From Thereva unica (taxonomy: Eukaryota; Arthropoda; Insecta; Diptera; Therevidae), in contig OX465284.1 in assembly GCA_949987705.1 (NCBI GenBank), forward strand, positions 67,813,470-67,877,469: DNA of 64,000 nucleotides, in the 5' to 3' direction. Every line of letters begins with the position of its first letter. Positions within the stretch are counted from its first letter, which is position 1. The position numbers were made by a program, and so were the translations under genes. Of the stretch, positions 9,640 through 22,690 are shown piece by piece. Under the pieces are notes generated by a model. The model ran no database searches, was not told where the DNA came from, and saw only the letters and a list, made by a program, of their open reading frames with translations.

Positions 9640-11500
9640 AAAACATTGCTGCCAACGTCAAACACACAAACCGAATGTCTCTCCCGGCGGACGGGGTGAA
9701 ACATGCCAACGCCACCGGGAAATCATCGAATGAAAGCTTTGAAGGTTTCTGTTTCCCTTAAATGGCGAACATTGCGGCTGAAAGCAGCTTGACGTGCACT
9801 GCACGCCATCCCGGCCTCTTGCGCCGCTTCTACGTTCAGAGACTGCAAGGAATGCCTGGCATCCAAGAAGGGGTCTTTCTTCCACAAATTGTGTGGCGAA
9901 GCGTAAAATTCAGTGCAAAGTAACAGAAGTTCACCATCAAACGCGATGAACTATAAAAGAATGCCCCGGGAACAATGCAATGATTTGAAAGGAATCAACT
10001 ATTTATAGCAGCCGTTTTCCCTTGGCGTATCGTGTTGTGTTGAGGTTGACGCTGGCGAGCTGCAAGACACGGCTTCGGACTAGAAGTCTACGAGCGCAGC
10101 CTAAATTCGCAGAAAGCTTAAATCACAGTCGGCTACGAGGCTTGCACTGAAATATGCTGTGTGCGTTTTACGGTGGCGATTTTTTACGGTCCCGTTTCCG
10201 CATCATGTACCATATGATGCAAAACTAATTCGAAATTAATGTACCTCGATGTGTACACAAATAGGAAGTCCTAGAGGGACCAGTCGACCCACGTGGAGTT
10301 CATCAAGCAAGACAAACAGAAGAGATCCGTGCAGACGAGGAGGCGCACAACAATAACAGCCCTCGAGTACCAGTTTGCTGATCCCCAATTGTTTAACCTC
10401 TAATATCATTCACTTAAATAATTTCCTAAACAAAACAAGTGTTTTATTTCAAAGAAAACACATGCACCGCCGGCCTCCTCCTGCCCGCCGGCAGAGCTGC
10501 AGGGTGCAGGAGCGATCCACTGCGAACCGGGAAACTCGAGGGAGAGTCGCCTTAAATGGTTTCCCGTGCGCCGTTTTCCCATCTCTCGCCAGCTCGGATG
10601 GGGGAAAACTGTCGGGATGAATGCTTTGAAAAATGTTGTCGACATGAAAGTAATGACAAAACCACTTGCAACCCTGTGTACACCCGTTGCGTGTCGGACA
10701 AGTAGCCTACCCCTATGGAAGCCCATGTGCTCTGCTTGTTCTGTTGTGGCAAGCACTTCAGGAGTTTAATTTTTCCGTTAGGAGGAATCTTGAGGCAGTG
10801 CCTTCCGAGGCGTTCTAAGTAGCTGCGCTGTTTTCACTGGTCATTTTTCGAGGGCGATATTAGTAAATAAAGTTTAGTGATGTGAGAAACAATACCTGCA
10901 ACGGTGAAAGGGCTGTTAACAGATTGTCGGACGAAAAGACACGGTGTAAAGGTAAATTGCCTCATTAAAGGTGTAAACAAGGAACGACAACGAAAAAATG
11001 TGTGGACATGCATGAAATCCAATTTTCGACGTCCGCGCCACATCGTCTGTTCACGTCGCATTCGGTTCTGGGCTTAGTTCGCGAAGACCGAGATTGTTGG
11101 GGAAATTACTTCAGAAGGGCTCGAAATGACACCAGAACAGTGCTAACCGTACTTTAGTGGAAAATAATGAAAAATTATGTAGTGCGAACACCTTTTTAAA
11201 CACCTTTTTACATTTTAATTCCATGCCTGGCGCAATACACGAGGTAGATTTGCAGGGCCGCAAAATGTTTGGTGAAAAATTAACCATTGCACCGCGGTGA
11301 TAGCCCAATTTCATGTCTTGTTTTGAATTTGGTCCTTGGACGCCAAAGAAGAGTTTTCGCGGGATGGAAACTTTCGAAATATCTAACGCAAAATTAATCA
11401 ACTGTTTACATCCAAGGGCGGCGGAGCATAATTATTGTGGGAGGGAAGATGAGAATAAAAAGCGTTAAAATGTAAAAAGTGAATCGGCCAATTTATTTTC
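9640..11500. other. Apparently unique intron sequence
   Basis: No transposon, RNA or protein homology was recognised. Base composition is less AT-rich than the surrounding transposon debris. Short open frames here (for instance 10406-10756 minus) show no family features and I treat them as chance. Confidence 0.35.
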
Positions 11501-13649
11501 TAGCTTCTTGAGTTATATGGCTTTAAATTCTTTGGTTATGCGTTATGTCCGATTAGGGAGGTGCAGATCTGGTCCCTATGGGGCTAGCCTCACTACCTTA
11601 AATGGACTCCGTGGGGACTCCCCTGTAAGGCTCACCCAGGGCATCTATGGACTTGCCTCAATCGCGCCTCGTCATAACGATCGAGAAATGTGAGAATTTC
11701 ATCGTGGGTATTTGAATACTAACTGCGCCGGTGTTGAAAACTTTAAAAATGTCGTTTTACCAATGGGGTCTCCCAACTGAGTACTAATTACGTAAAATGC
11801 TGCTTAACCTATGTAATCGAACCAGAGCCGGTCTGTTGGGTATGACATCCTTCATGGTCACCAACATAATTGCCTGAAATATGAGGAAATGCGACTAGTG
11901 TTGGGTAGGACACGATTAAAAAATGAGTTTGTAAGAGGTGCTCCTTTTTCGTTTTGCCCCAGTACAATGTCATATTTCAAATCATTGGCGAGGTATCATT
12001 GTAATATCAATTATAAAAACAAACAAGTTAAAGAAAATAATTACCAGTGAACATTTTCTTTCTCGAGTCTGATTCTAATATGCATCAAACTGCCTCAGAG
12101 TAAGAGAAAGAGACTAAGAAACCTATGACTCCACGATGGAAATATAGGGTGCTTTCCTTTTACCTACAAGACAGAGAAACACTCAAGGTGGTCCATCAAC
12201 GTCACAGCTGTGCACAGCCGGCTGACATATAAAGTTAATAATGTTGTTAAAGGGACACCGTGTGAGAAACACTGTTTTTCGCTTAAAGATAAAACACTCA
12301 AATTTATGTTTCACAATCTCATCTCGCCTCATTTCAAGTTGGAAATGTTACTGCCCTGAACCAAAGTCTAGAAATTAACAAGTCTTTCATCTTCATATGG
12401 TTAATGAGTGAAAGACGAACAGCTATATGCATAAGTTCTTCAAATGACGATGTCAGGCTATCAGAGAGAGAATGCAATATTTTTATAAGCGCTAGCATAC
12501 AACTAAACAACAGGAAATTTTATGAGTTTCTATAGGGATAATGTTGATGTATTGGTGCATATTTGCTCGTTTGTTTTGATGACTTCAATTTTGACAGCTG
12601 ATTCAATTTTCTTTCCTTTTCTGTTCTGCATACTTTACCGTAAAGACAGAATCTGGCTTTGTCTCGCTGAATTCACGAAGTATGCGTTGAGCTTTGCTCA
12701 GCAGTGATGTTCATATATGCACGCACACAACCAACCGGGTGAAAATTTTGTATGAAGATGAAAGACTTGTTATTACTAGACTTTGCCCTAAACCAAGTAA
12801 GAAAGAAGAAACCCATGTCTCTCCACTACGCATTTGCAATCGCACTTCGTCTCATTTATTTCGCTCGATACATGCTCATACCAGTAGGGCATTATTATCG
12901 AGCCGGGATATATAAGAAATTGAGGCCTCAGTACAATTTACAATTACGTAAGGGACAAATGTACTACTCTCTGTAAGTCCGGCTCAGTTCTAAATACAAC
13001 AGAAACTAAAGCTTTGAATGAGTAAAACTAAAGGGTAGCTTAAGGGTATTACTTTAATTCTTTTTAAAAGCTTTCCGAATCGCTGATTTTTTTGGCTGGA
13101 GCTCATTAGGAAGCTAAGGTAAAGCCCTCTCCCCTTATTTGCCTCAAGAGGCCCACACGCTGCATGCGCCATATTTAAATGTTAGTCGAGTGGAGTTGAA
13201 AAAGCTTAGGCTATATATATTTAGTTTTCGGGAAAACCTTGCTTTTGTGTGACTCTTCGACCGTGTTCCTTCATCGCCGCGAAGGTTCTCCAACCTCTGG
13301 TTTATTAGGTTTACATGAAATATTTTGAGTGTGGGTTTTCCTACCCAAAGCGAAAGTGAGTGTCCACTTTTCCTTCCATCTCCACGTCCTTCGTCGCCCC
13401 TGTTTACATCAACTACATAGTTATCTGTGCTGTGAAAATATATCGTCGATTCATTGTATTTTCATGCCATTTTTCCCACTACAACGTCGCACTACAATAC
13501 AAAGTCGGGCAAAAGTAATGTTATAATGTGAATGTACCATAATTTATACATATGGCGTCAAATTTCGTTGTGCTTTGATTCTAATTAATTCTCTATCAGT
13601 CTACAACATAAATGCCAAAGCACAATGACACTATTTGCAAAAATTAGAC
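11501..13649. other. Intron, nothing recognised
   Basis: No recognisable gene, transposon protein or RNA. Short open frames lack known domains. Confidence 0.35.
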
Positions 13650-14400
13650 GACGCTTCCCCACTTCTCGTCAAAGTTGTGATCGAAGCGATTATGCCTGAA
13701 GCATTTGATAAATGACGCGGAGTTCGACACGACGACAACTTCGCAGCCGACTTGATTTTCGTCAACGATAGCACCGTCTTCGCCGACACGGATGCCGAAG
13801 CAACGGATATCTTATTACATTTCCCGCATCGCCCGGCCATACGAGCTAAAAATCAATGTGGAAAAGACCAAAGTGCTTACAACGGGCAGATTGGCGGCCA
13901 GTGTTCACTTTCATGGAAACCAAATGGAACAGGTTCCGTTGTTCAAATATTTGGGGTCATTGGTTAAGGATACGAAAGTGGCATCAACGGCCGACGTTCA
14001 CAGCCGCATCGGCCAGGCAACAGCAAGTGGTGCATATGGAAACGAACAAATATTAGCGAACGTTGATCCTTACGATTTTTCTTTATAGATAGGAAACGTG
14101 GACACTGCTCAAGCCAGACATGAACAAACTCGAGGTCTTCCAAATGCTTGAGGCAGATTCTCCGTGTCTCCCTTCGCGATCGCTTTCGAAACGGGAGAGT
14201 TAGGCAAAGATGCGATCGGCAGACACTTATCGAAGAAGAAATACAAAAACGTCTACTATGGTGGGTTGGATATGTTTGCCAAAGGGATGATAACCGCTTG
14301 CCACGACAACTTCTCTGGCGAGACCGTCCGGCAGACTGGAGAATTCAGAGATCAGTACCAAAAAAACCTGGGGAGTGACCTCGATTATCAGATATCGTGG
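13650..14400 (+). pseudogene. RTE-like LINE reverse transcriptase C-terminal fragment
   Basis: Plus-strand remnant of a non-LTR reverse transcriptase. Around 13755 it reads LIFVNDSTVFADT, a mutated form of the LxFADDxALLADT catalytic block in which the catalytic Asp pair is lost (Asn-Asp). After a frameshift it continues INVEKTKVLTTG (RT block 6) and LFKYLGSLV (block 7), then HSRIGQATASG. From about 14148 another frame gives a post-RT stretch with KRLLWWVGYVCQRDDNRLPRQLLW. This order is typical of RTE-like LINEs. Frameshifts throughout. Confidence 0.75.
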
Positions 14401-14518
14401 CTGTAAAACTTCCTACGCCGACGACCTCTTCCAGCTACAAAAGAAACCTCTTCATCATGCCAAAGTCAGTCTTCCACAGGGCTCGTTCCGGAGAGTCCTC
14501 TTCTCTGGTCCTATACCG

Positions 14519-15003
14519 TGTCAAGGTGTATGATCTAGCACGAAGAACACATACCTGTGGAATGTTGTCCAGGCCTTGCCGAGGTGTATGATGCGCTAAT
14601 GTTCCTGGCAGTGTTTTCTAAACTGTGTCTGAGGGAATGTTTCTTTGTCGAAGTGGGCGATCCGACAGTGTTCCTGGCAAAATTTTCTATATAAGTGTCA
14701 AGGTATGACCCGACCAAAGACCGATAAATATACCGAACACCCCATTATACACATATTCCCCTAGACCGCGATAGTAGCTAACAAGAACACATATGCAGAG
14801 AGAAGTTATAAGTAGGTAGTTGCTTACCGATACCAACATGTTTCCAGAGATAACAAGTAGTTACTTAGAGTTAAGAGATTAACATTGTTAGCAAATAAGG
14901 ATTTTGAATGAATAAAGAATTGTTATGTTTGTAAGAAGGTGTTTGTTCTCGCAAGACCCTAGACTACTCGAGAGCTCCCGGAAACCCTCCCTTCACCATT
15001 ACA
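14519..15003 (+). mobile_element. Possible solo LTR
   Basis: A non-coding block that starts TGTCAAGGT (14519; a second TGTCAAGGTATGACC start lies at 14696), has AATAAAGAATTG near 14910 as a polyadenylation-like signal, and ends CCCTTCACCATTACA, a style common in BEL/Pao and gypsy LTRs. I could not define a target duplication, so the left boundary and the class are uncertain. Confidence 0.35.
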
Positions 15004-16269
15004 ATATATCGCAATTTTTCTTATTATTCTTGATTTCAAGTTTTCCAATCAATGCACCAAGTTTGATGTTCATTCACTCAAAGTGACACTTGAACTGTCA
15101 GTTTTCGGCTCGTAACTGCCATCTATCGGAAAAACGCTACGAACTTTTTTCCGAAATAACCTATTTTTCAATACAGAGTTTTCATTCTTTCAACCCCTCT
15201 ACCGGGAACGAGCTATCAAGGAAAATCAAGTAAAGGATGAAAATGGACTAATGAGTCCCTAGTGTCCTTTTCCTACTTCAATTGAACAATGCCTAAACTG
15301 GGGTATCTCTGAGATCCTCCTTTTCCGTATTAACACCAAAGCAAGACACGTGACTTGTTTCGTAAAATTTTACTACTTTCTACCTGCCAAAATATTCAAC
15401 TGAATGAAAACTGAAAATTGAAACAAACTTGAAAATAAAAATTGCTCAATTTGAAACAGCCCAAAAAAAGTTCTAAGCGAACTGCAGTGGGGTTCTTAGT
15501 TCCCTTCAGGAATATCTATCAACCCGATGATTTGGATTAACACATGATTTCTTACCTCATACTTGTAACCTGAACTAATCAGCATGATCCCTGCTGCGAC
15601 CCATCTGCGCAGCGGGGGGCAAGAACAAAAGATCTACCGAAGCAGATCCAGCCAGAAACCGCAGTCCAACCGAACCGTTCGATTTTCGCCAGATAAACTC
15701 TGCAGCCACACATTGCTACAAATAGGGCCGCCGAGGAATACACACATTATGCATTTACTAATCCGTTCGTAAAATATAATCACGTGGACAACGGGTTCAT
15801 GCAGCAGCAATGTGCGGCATTCCAAATCGATTAACCACTACCTAGTAATAAGTTGTGTATTTTAAGTAGTTGACAATAGCCCAACAGTGTCACAACTGGA
15901 GCTTAACTAAATCCAGCCGCAAACGGACCGAAGTTGTTATCGAGAGGACCACGATCGGAAGGTGAGGACCTCACAGGAGACAGCCCGTCTTTTGATGTGT
16001 GTGCAGGGCTCCGGTGCCTTACCGACTTTAGGACCGGATTATCTACGGGTTATTGTTTGCTTGTTTAAAGTTTGCCATAGACCAAACTTAAGAGGCTCGT
16101 TGCTAATCCGGATAAAAATTTTCATCATTTTCAGCACTAGGTAAATTATTCCATTACAGGGGCGGCATTAGAAGATAATCCAGTTGCAGCTTGGCTATGT
16201 GTAGGACACACCGCGTCCCCGGGCACACACCCAAACCTCGGACCGACTACGCTTTGTTTGAAATTCGAC
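15004..16269. other. Intron, nothing recognised
   Basis: No coding homology or obvious repeat. From about 15560 on the sequence looks single-copy. Confidence 0.35.
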
Positions 16270-16560
16270 CGGCGACTATTAAAATGCAAATCTAAGATCG
16301 CCAGCGCTCGAATTTGTGTTAATTAAATGCGACATTTATGTTCGACTGAAGTTCAGTTCGTTTCTGCTCGTTTCAATCTGAGTTAGCATAAAACACTGGA
16401 TTTATGCCGAAGCAGCCGGAAACTGAAGCTGGGCGCAATTTATCAACGAAGGTGTCTTAATGTGAAATCCGCAGAACGATAATTAAGTTTTCGAAAGTGA
16501 TTAGAGTTCATTGATTGCTAATTAGCAATTATTAATGATAAATGATACGAAAACAAATTT
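16270..16560. promoter_or_regulatory. Candidate intronic enhancer with homeodomain sites
   Basis: The block has no transposon signature and carries several TAATTA/TTAAT-type sites: GTTAATTAAATG near 16318, the perfect 16-bp palindrome ATTGCTAATTAGCAAT at 16514-16529, and ATTATTAATGATAAATGAT immediately after. Such clustering in a large intron of a homeobox gene suits a cis-regulatory element, but AT-rich DNA makes these words by chance. No conservation data were available. Confidence 0.25.
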
Positions 16561-16964
16561 TGAAGTTTTTTCTAACTGGAAACATGTTCGGCCTTAAGAA
16601 ATAGAAGGAAGCACACGAGGGTACATTGTTTCTTGTGATTATCTACATTGAGAAAAAATATTGTGTATTTCCTGTAGAAAAAAGAATGAAAGTTCGTAGA
16701 CTCTAGCGGTCATTAGGTGGACGTGGCGTCGATATTAATGCACTTTATCAGGTTTGGCTTTCAGCAGGAATTGAGAGCTAAAACAGGTGGTTTTTAACAT
16801 ATTTGCATTCTTGATTTTCTACAAATATTTGGACCTTTGGTTTTTTTGCTGAAGAGCTATTCTGTCTGCAGGTTTTTTCCACTTTATTCAAACATCGAAT
16901 CGAGTACATTTTTACAACGCGAAATTGACATTAAGGCACCCTTGATACAGTACTTTAGCAACAT
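16561..16964. other. Intron, nothing recognised
   Basis: AT-rich non-coding sequence without recognised features. Confidence 0.3.
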
Positions 16965-17009
16965 GTTTTTTTTAATGTGATAGACTAAGCTCAGGTGTCA
17001 TTCTTTGTA
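16965..17009 (-). mobile_element. LINE 3' terminus (left piece)
   Basis: TTTTTTTTAATGTGATAGACTAAG and following, the poly(A)-side end (minus strand) of the LINE that continues at 17958. It matches the uninterrupted copy at 57205-57240. Confidence 0.6.
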
Positions 17010-17957
17010 GGGGAGAGACGCAATGAAACGGACATTAAAATTTGAGAAAGTTTTTTTTTATCAAAATACAAATCTGAAAAGATACCAACCACTTTAAATG
17101 AACCTTTAATTAACTGAGTAGAGAACACGCAATCATTTATTATTTAAAAGATAACAGAAAATTATAAAAACAATTATTTTTGAATAGTCGCTTTTGTCCG
17201 TTTCATAACACACTACGCTTTGAATAGGACAGTAGGTGTTATGAAACGGACTAGAGTACACGAGTGGTACTTTACACACATAATATAGTTAAAATTAAAG
17301 CATATTATTATTTAAATATAACCTATATATATATCCTTTATTCAGTAATCATTTTTATGTTTTGATGTTTATTTAATTGCAATTATTAATTAAACTTCAT
17401 GGCGCAGAATAGGCTCGCGAATATTTTCGGTAGAATTTTGCAGTAAAAGTGGTGAAATATTGTGTTTTATCACTTTTTACTGAACATGGATAATCAGTGA
17501 TTAGTGATTTAATTAAAAAAAATTAAAAACATTGAGTGATTAAGTGTTTTTAAGTGTCCGTCTCAGTGCGTCGACACCTGTCCGATTCAGTGCGTAACTG
17601 ACCTTAAAATTAAATTGACAAAATGCACGAACACGGAATAAATTTTAAAAACTATTTAACTTTTAATATTTCACTTAATTATGTATAATGTCACATAAAT
17701 CACCTAAAATACAATAAAAGTAATAAATTGCCTTTAGAAATTCTTATAAAAACCATTTTTTTTTTACTTTTTAAAGATAAAAACGCTTACGTCTCATACA
17801 ATCAAGACAAATGGCCGCCTGCAACTGTGCTCTTTGTGGTGTAGTCTATGAACATCAGTATTGCCAACAACAAAATTTTGATACATTAGTTCAGTAACTT
17901 TTCCTAAAACAGATACTGTCCGTTTCATGACGCGTCCGATTCATTGCGTATCTCCCC
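17010..17957. mobile_element. 948-bp DNA transposon-like element with TA duplication
   Basis: Inverted ends read GGGGAGA(G/T)ACGCAATGAA(A/T)CGGAC and are flanked by TA on each side (17008-17009, 17958-17959). The related uninterrupted LINE copy near 57240 shows the empty site with one TA. The motif CCGTTTCAT or close variants recurs at both ends and internally (near 17200, 17246, 17556, 17579, 17916, 17932), giving nested inverted repeats. No transposase. The TA duplication fits the IS630/Tc1/mariner superfamily, though the repeated termini are unusual for it. Confidence 0.78.
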
Positions 17958-18480
17958 TACTACTAGTTCGTAATGTCCTATAAGTCATGTTGCAACGTCC
18001 AGTAGTAACCTTTGCTCGAAGGATAGACAGAAGAATAGAATAGGTGAGCGGAGTCCGAGGGGTGTTGGAGGAAATGGCGATGAACCTTGCGTTTGAACTC
18101 TTGGGTGTTGTATGAGTTCGGGAATACTGCCTTAGGAAAGTTGTTCCACAGACGAGTGGTTCTTGTTATAAACGAGTTTCTAGATCGGAGTGTGCGCAAA
18201 AAAAAGGGCTGTAAACGGTAGGGGTGAGCCGAGTGGGCAAATTTTGTGTTGGCGTAGAGGGATGAGGTTTCTTATTTCAATGGAGCAGTCATTATGATAA
18301 AAGCGATAAAATTTTACAAGAGAGAAGAGCAAATCTGAACCATCTGAAAAGGTTTTCATAAAATTCGGTCGAACGGTTTGTTTTTGTTTAAACGACGTCC
18401 GTGATTTTTGTACCTGCACGATACCGCGCGAACCAAAAACTATATCGACTTCTTTGAGGTGCCGAAAGAAGAATATTAAG
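17958..18480 (-). pseudogene. LINE ORF2 C-terminus and 3' UTR
   Basis: Minus-strand CR1/Jockey-group remnant. Reading leftward from 18420: NDCSIEIRNLIPLRQHK, then SRNSFITRTTRLWNNFPKAV and NTQEFKRKVHRHF ending at a stop near 17978. The pattern RSFxxRTxRLWNxLPxxVFP is the hallmark C-terminus of these LINEs. The 3' UTR continues through the TA-flanked insertion to the poly(T) at 16965. One frame change separates the two blocks. Confidence 0.78.
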
Positions 18481-18789
18481 GAAGAAATGCTTTGAAAAAA
18501 ATTTCATAAGATTCGATCGGGATTTTTTTGTTTAAATGAAAAAACTTCGGCTAAGTGTCAGAACAAAAAAGAAAAGTGAAACAAATACTATACACATGCA
18601 GCCACTACACGTAGAATCCGACCAAAATTTTAACTGGGGCTACGGAGTGTACATCTCATCGCAATCTAATAACATGACATTTTTTAGCCAATATCGACAA
18701 ATGTACCCGATTCTGAAACGCCATTCAGTACCATTTTAGCTATGAGTTTATTCACATCGAAGAAACGCGCTGAAACTGTAGCGCTTATT

Positions 18790-20330
18790 GTAAAAATATG
18801 GGGGAAATTCGGCGCCTACAGACGAGTACGAGTGCACTGAACTCCGCCGTCGACTGGTCCCAAGCCCAGGTTGTCCAAAGAATCTAGGCAAGAAACACAT
18901 TTTTCCAAGTGTAACCGACAGCAGTGTATCCGTTGCGGGGACGTCCTGCTCATACCGCCAACTAACGGATCAAAGAAGAAGAAAGCGATTGCAGTGTCTC
19001 CGCGGCGGTCCAAAGAAGTTGCTGAAACGGAGAGAGAAAGTGTTTCCGATAATCCACAAGTGTTGTATAGCCCAACTCGGAACACTTTGGTGAACCCAAC
19101 TCGGAATACAGTTCGGTCAAAAATTCAGATCCAAGCCGAACCGAAACGTGCACTCACTTCGTGTTGAGTTTGTAATGTAATCTATAGAGGAGTCCTAATA
19201 CTAGTAACGAAGACTAGTTTGGGACGTATCTCCAAATTCTTGTTCTTCAACCCACAGCGTAAAATCATTGTTGCGGGTAATTTCAACATTCAAAATGTAA
19301 ATTGGCTAAATTTCTTAATGGCAGCAGTATTTCTGACAGAAGGAGGAAAATTCCTGTAGAGACAATAACCTGCATCAAATAGTAAACTGATTCATCACCT
19401 TGCAGATCAAAAGACCCACCCGTTTAACCTCTCACCCAAAGCAGTACTCTGTCTAAGTATAATCGTGTATAGGCAACTCAGACCACTACTTAGTCAACGT
19501 TAATTTCTGTAATTTCGCTGTTGATTGGGATCTGTGTTTCCAGAACCTTAATGCCAATTTCCCCTTTCTGCATTACCAAAATTCTATTGGCCGAAATGCG
19601 TTTGTTCGTTCCTCCTAGGCCTCTTGGATGTCCTTCAAAAATGTGCCTAACCTACGAACACTACGTCCTTTCATAGTCCTCCGGAGTATATTCAAATTCT
19701 CATGTTCAGCCTATACCCAAAAAGATGACTGCTACAACTACTGCAACTATCGCCCAATAGCAGTCTTTTACATTCATATATTCTCTCCACAAACATTGAG
19801 AGAAAATGCTAATACGACAAGCAGTATATAGCTTTAGACAAAAAAATCTACTGGCGATCTCCGAGTTTGTCTAACCGAGCATCTCAACTATAGTATAATA
19901 TCGCTTTGGTGAGTCTGCCTTTATATAGCTCCAACGCTTTGGATCATATGTGGTTCCCGCCCTCTTGACTAACTCCAAGCTATTGGTGTCTACCATGCTC
20001 TAAAGAACTAAATTGAGAGTTTTCTTTCCGGCCGTTCAATCAAGATAGTATTAGACGGCGTCGTATTGATAGGCACGTTGTTTCGTTGTTCTTTAGATTT
20101 TATAAATGACCTACTATAAATCCCTCCAATCCACTCACGGCTATGTTTTTCTGCAAAACAAGACCAGCACACTCTACAGGACTAGAACAACGTGACCGAG
20201 GGAAAATCTTCTGTAGTCAGCTGGCCCGAATTCATAAGATGCAAACAGATATTGCGCGTATAGAAGCATATGTATTCAAATGTCAACTAACAAATTGCTG
20301 CCTGAACGTGTTGCAAATAACGCCAAAGTT
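18790..20330 (+). pseudogene. Degenerate LINE: endonuclease to reverse transcriptase
   Basis: Plus-strand copy of the same CR1/Jockey-group family. Successive frames show FNPQRKIIVAGNFNIQNVNW near 19240 (endonuclease GDFN block), PKKDDCYNYCNYRPIAV near 19715 (RT entry block, normally NYRPIS), FLSGRSIKIVLDG near 20022, FINDLL near 20100 and STGLEQRDRGKIFCSQLARI near 20160. The catalytic YADD segment is degraded. Stops and frameshifts occur throughout. The 5' part (18800-19170) may be ORF1 but has no clear domain. Confidence 0.68.
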
Positions 20331-20735
20331 TCAACGTTTTTCGCCTTGCAGCATACAAGCACACACATACACATGCATGAAAGGCGAGTCGGAGTACAAG
20401 CACGCATTGCGAAAAGGTTGCACGCACCGCAAGCGCGCATGAAGGGGCCTGGTGAAAAGCGTCAAAATTGTGATTTTATATACCAAAAAGCATTGATGCT
20501 CGAAGCAGCTAATGCACCATCCATATACCAAAGTTTTTGAACTTAAATGCTCTGCAAGCATCACTTTTAATGCGCACAGACTTCTTCTTTTCTTTCAGCC
20601 TCACTTTATACTACCTGTACGCTGGTGCTTGCTTTATGCACAGAAAAACATTTTACTGCGTTTTTAACTTTTTGATCTGCTTTGCTTTTGAGTTGCATGC
20701 ACGCTGCACAGTAGGAGTCATGAAGTTTTGAGCAA
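20331..20735. other. Possible insertion inside the LINE, unidentified
   Basis: Between the RT part of the LINE and its 3' segment is about 400 bases with repeated GCATGCA/CACACA words and no RT homology. It may be a separate insertion; ends were not defined. Confidence 0.3.
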
Positions 20736-20890
20736 GCCCTAGCTGTTTCTAGCTATACATCAGCCACAGTTCAAACTCAAGGCTCATCGCTTTCTCCTTA
20801 TGGATCGTCCAGCCTCTTCAAACCTGTCCTATCCTTTTTATATCCTTCGAGCTAACCGACATGGGTAACACCTGACCCTAGACCTTCTCA
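20736..20890 (+). mobile_element. LINE 3' segment
   Basis: The wording around TATCCTTTTTATATCCTTCGAGCTAACCGACATGG parallels 36240-36300, the 3' part of the same LINE family. Probably the tail of the copy that begins near 18790. Confidence 0.4.
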
Positions 20891-22690
20891 TAAAACAAAA
20901 CTTCCTTGATTGTCACGATGCCATTTTGTTACGCATTCCAAAGCCCCACAGTGGTTGTTCATAAGTGCTACCACCCTTCTTATCCTGAGGCCACAAACAA
21001 TTGTAAAAGCATAAAAGCAAGCGCCTATAGCTACAAGGGCCGGTTACCATCCAACTGTTCCACATTTAACAATGGCAGGAATGCCAACGATGACCTTTCA
21101 CGAACTATTAATAAATAATCGACCGCGGTGCCAATGTGACAATGTGAGCGATCCACGGAGCCAGCAACAAAGTGTTATTTTGACAAATTTCAAACTGCCC
21201 GAGAAAAGGCTCGCAACGAATGGGCCGCAGCCTGCCCAACGACCCAAAACGATTCTTCCTTGCTACTCGCGCTTAGGTTTGTGGGTACGTTGACACGGTA
21301 CTTCCCATCGACGTTGGTTCCGCTGCGGCCCCACTTACACAGCCATTAGCCCCTCTTACTACATATGCACCGCGGCTAATTTGTGCTACACTGGGCTGGG
21401 GCTGGATGCGGAGCTATTTTACGACTCCTCAGGTCTGCCTTATGATGCCGTTAATGTTTATTTGACAAGTTTTATTGTGGGTTCAACAATAAATTCCTTG
21501 GGGCCATTATGTATTCGGAGAGGACGCAAAAATATGAAAAATGTCTGGAAACATAAAAATGAAAGAAGCATAACGAAAAATGTTTTGCTCTCAAGGCGCA
21601 TTTATAGTGGAAATCGAAAGACATAACTCGTTGCGAGATCTTCCAGGTCCGAGCGTTCTCTTCTTGGAGAGACTTTTACGACGGGCAGTTACCTGAGAGA
21701 CAAACACACCTGGGAAAGAATTCCGAAGATGCTCCGGCAGCATTTTGAATATTTTCAGCCACTGGAGGACTTGGGGTGCAAACATGTGACGCCTTCCCAG
21801 CAGCCCCATCCCTATTCCCACAGCCACCATCCAGTTAAATACTCTTCCCGTTTAAGTCCCTGCTCGCCTCTTATCTTAAGAAGTCCAACCGTAAACCCGC
21901 CTGGTATCGGTCGCCGCTCGAGAGTGTCATAGCGAGATAAGCTTCTTACGTGCGGCACGTTGTGCAGTTCGGCTCCGCTACAAACTCAACGCGCACCCTG
22001 TCCCACAATGCGAGCGCCTGACGACAATGGACCTCCTATTCGTGGCGTATCAGCTGTGGCATTTCTGGGTTAATGTGAGCGATTTGAATCTTTTCCATCG
22101 ATGCCTCGTTTTACATTAAGGACTCTTGTTATTGTAGCCCTCGGCTGAGCCTGATAGGTTTATTTTGGATAAACAAGGATGTTATGAAAGAAAAATAAAA
22201 AGGGTGTTGTAGTGTAATGGAAACCTTTTGGGGTATCGTCGTCAGCGACCGCAAAAGAAAACCGCCCGAGGGTTCGCTCTGGGAACTGCTGTCATGTAAG
22301 GATCAATTCTGACATGTGAGACGGGAATGCGTGAGCAAGAAATGCAGGTAAAAGGTGCAAATAAAAATCGAAAAGTTTCTAGACCATGAAATTTGCGCTT
22401 TTGTGTTTGGCGACTTCTTTTATGTTAGAGAATTGTTGTTTGGGTTGATTCTTGATCTAATCTTCAATTTGCGAAAACACCGAAAATATCTCGTTTGCCG
22501 GCATAATAAAAACCCCATCACTTAAAATGGCAAATTGGAGTTGGTGCTTCACAAAGCTGGAAACAATTTTTCTGGTTAGTAATTATTAAGTAATTGGTCC
22601 AGTTTATGCCGAATTAATTGAACGAGTTAACCATGTTCGAAGCGGCTTAAACAGCAACAAAAATATAGCACAGTTAGTTGAAGTGGATCG
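20891..22690. other. Apparently unique intron sequence
   Basis: No transposon protein, RNA gene or repeat ends were recognised. Short open frames lack known domains. Confidence 0.35.

Noticed and set aside
10406..10756. 116-codon minus open frame
   Set aside because: Overlaps other open frames on both strands; no family feature.
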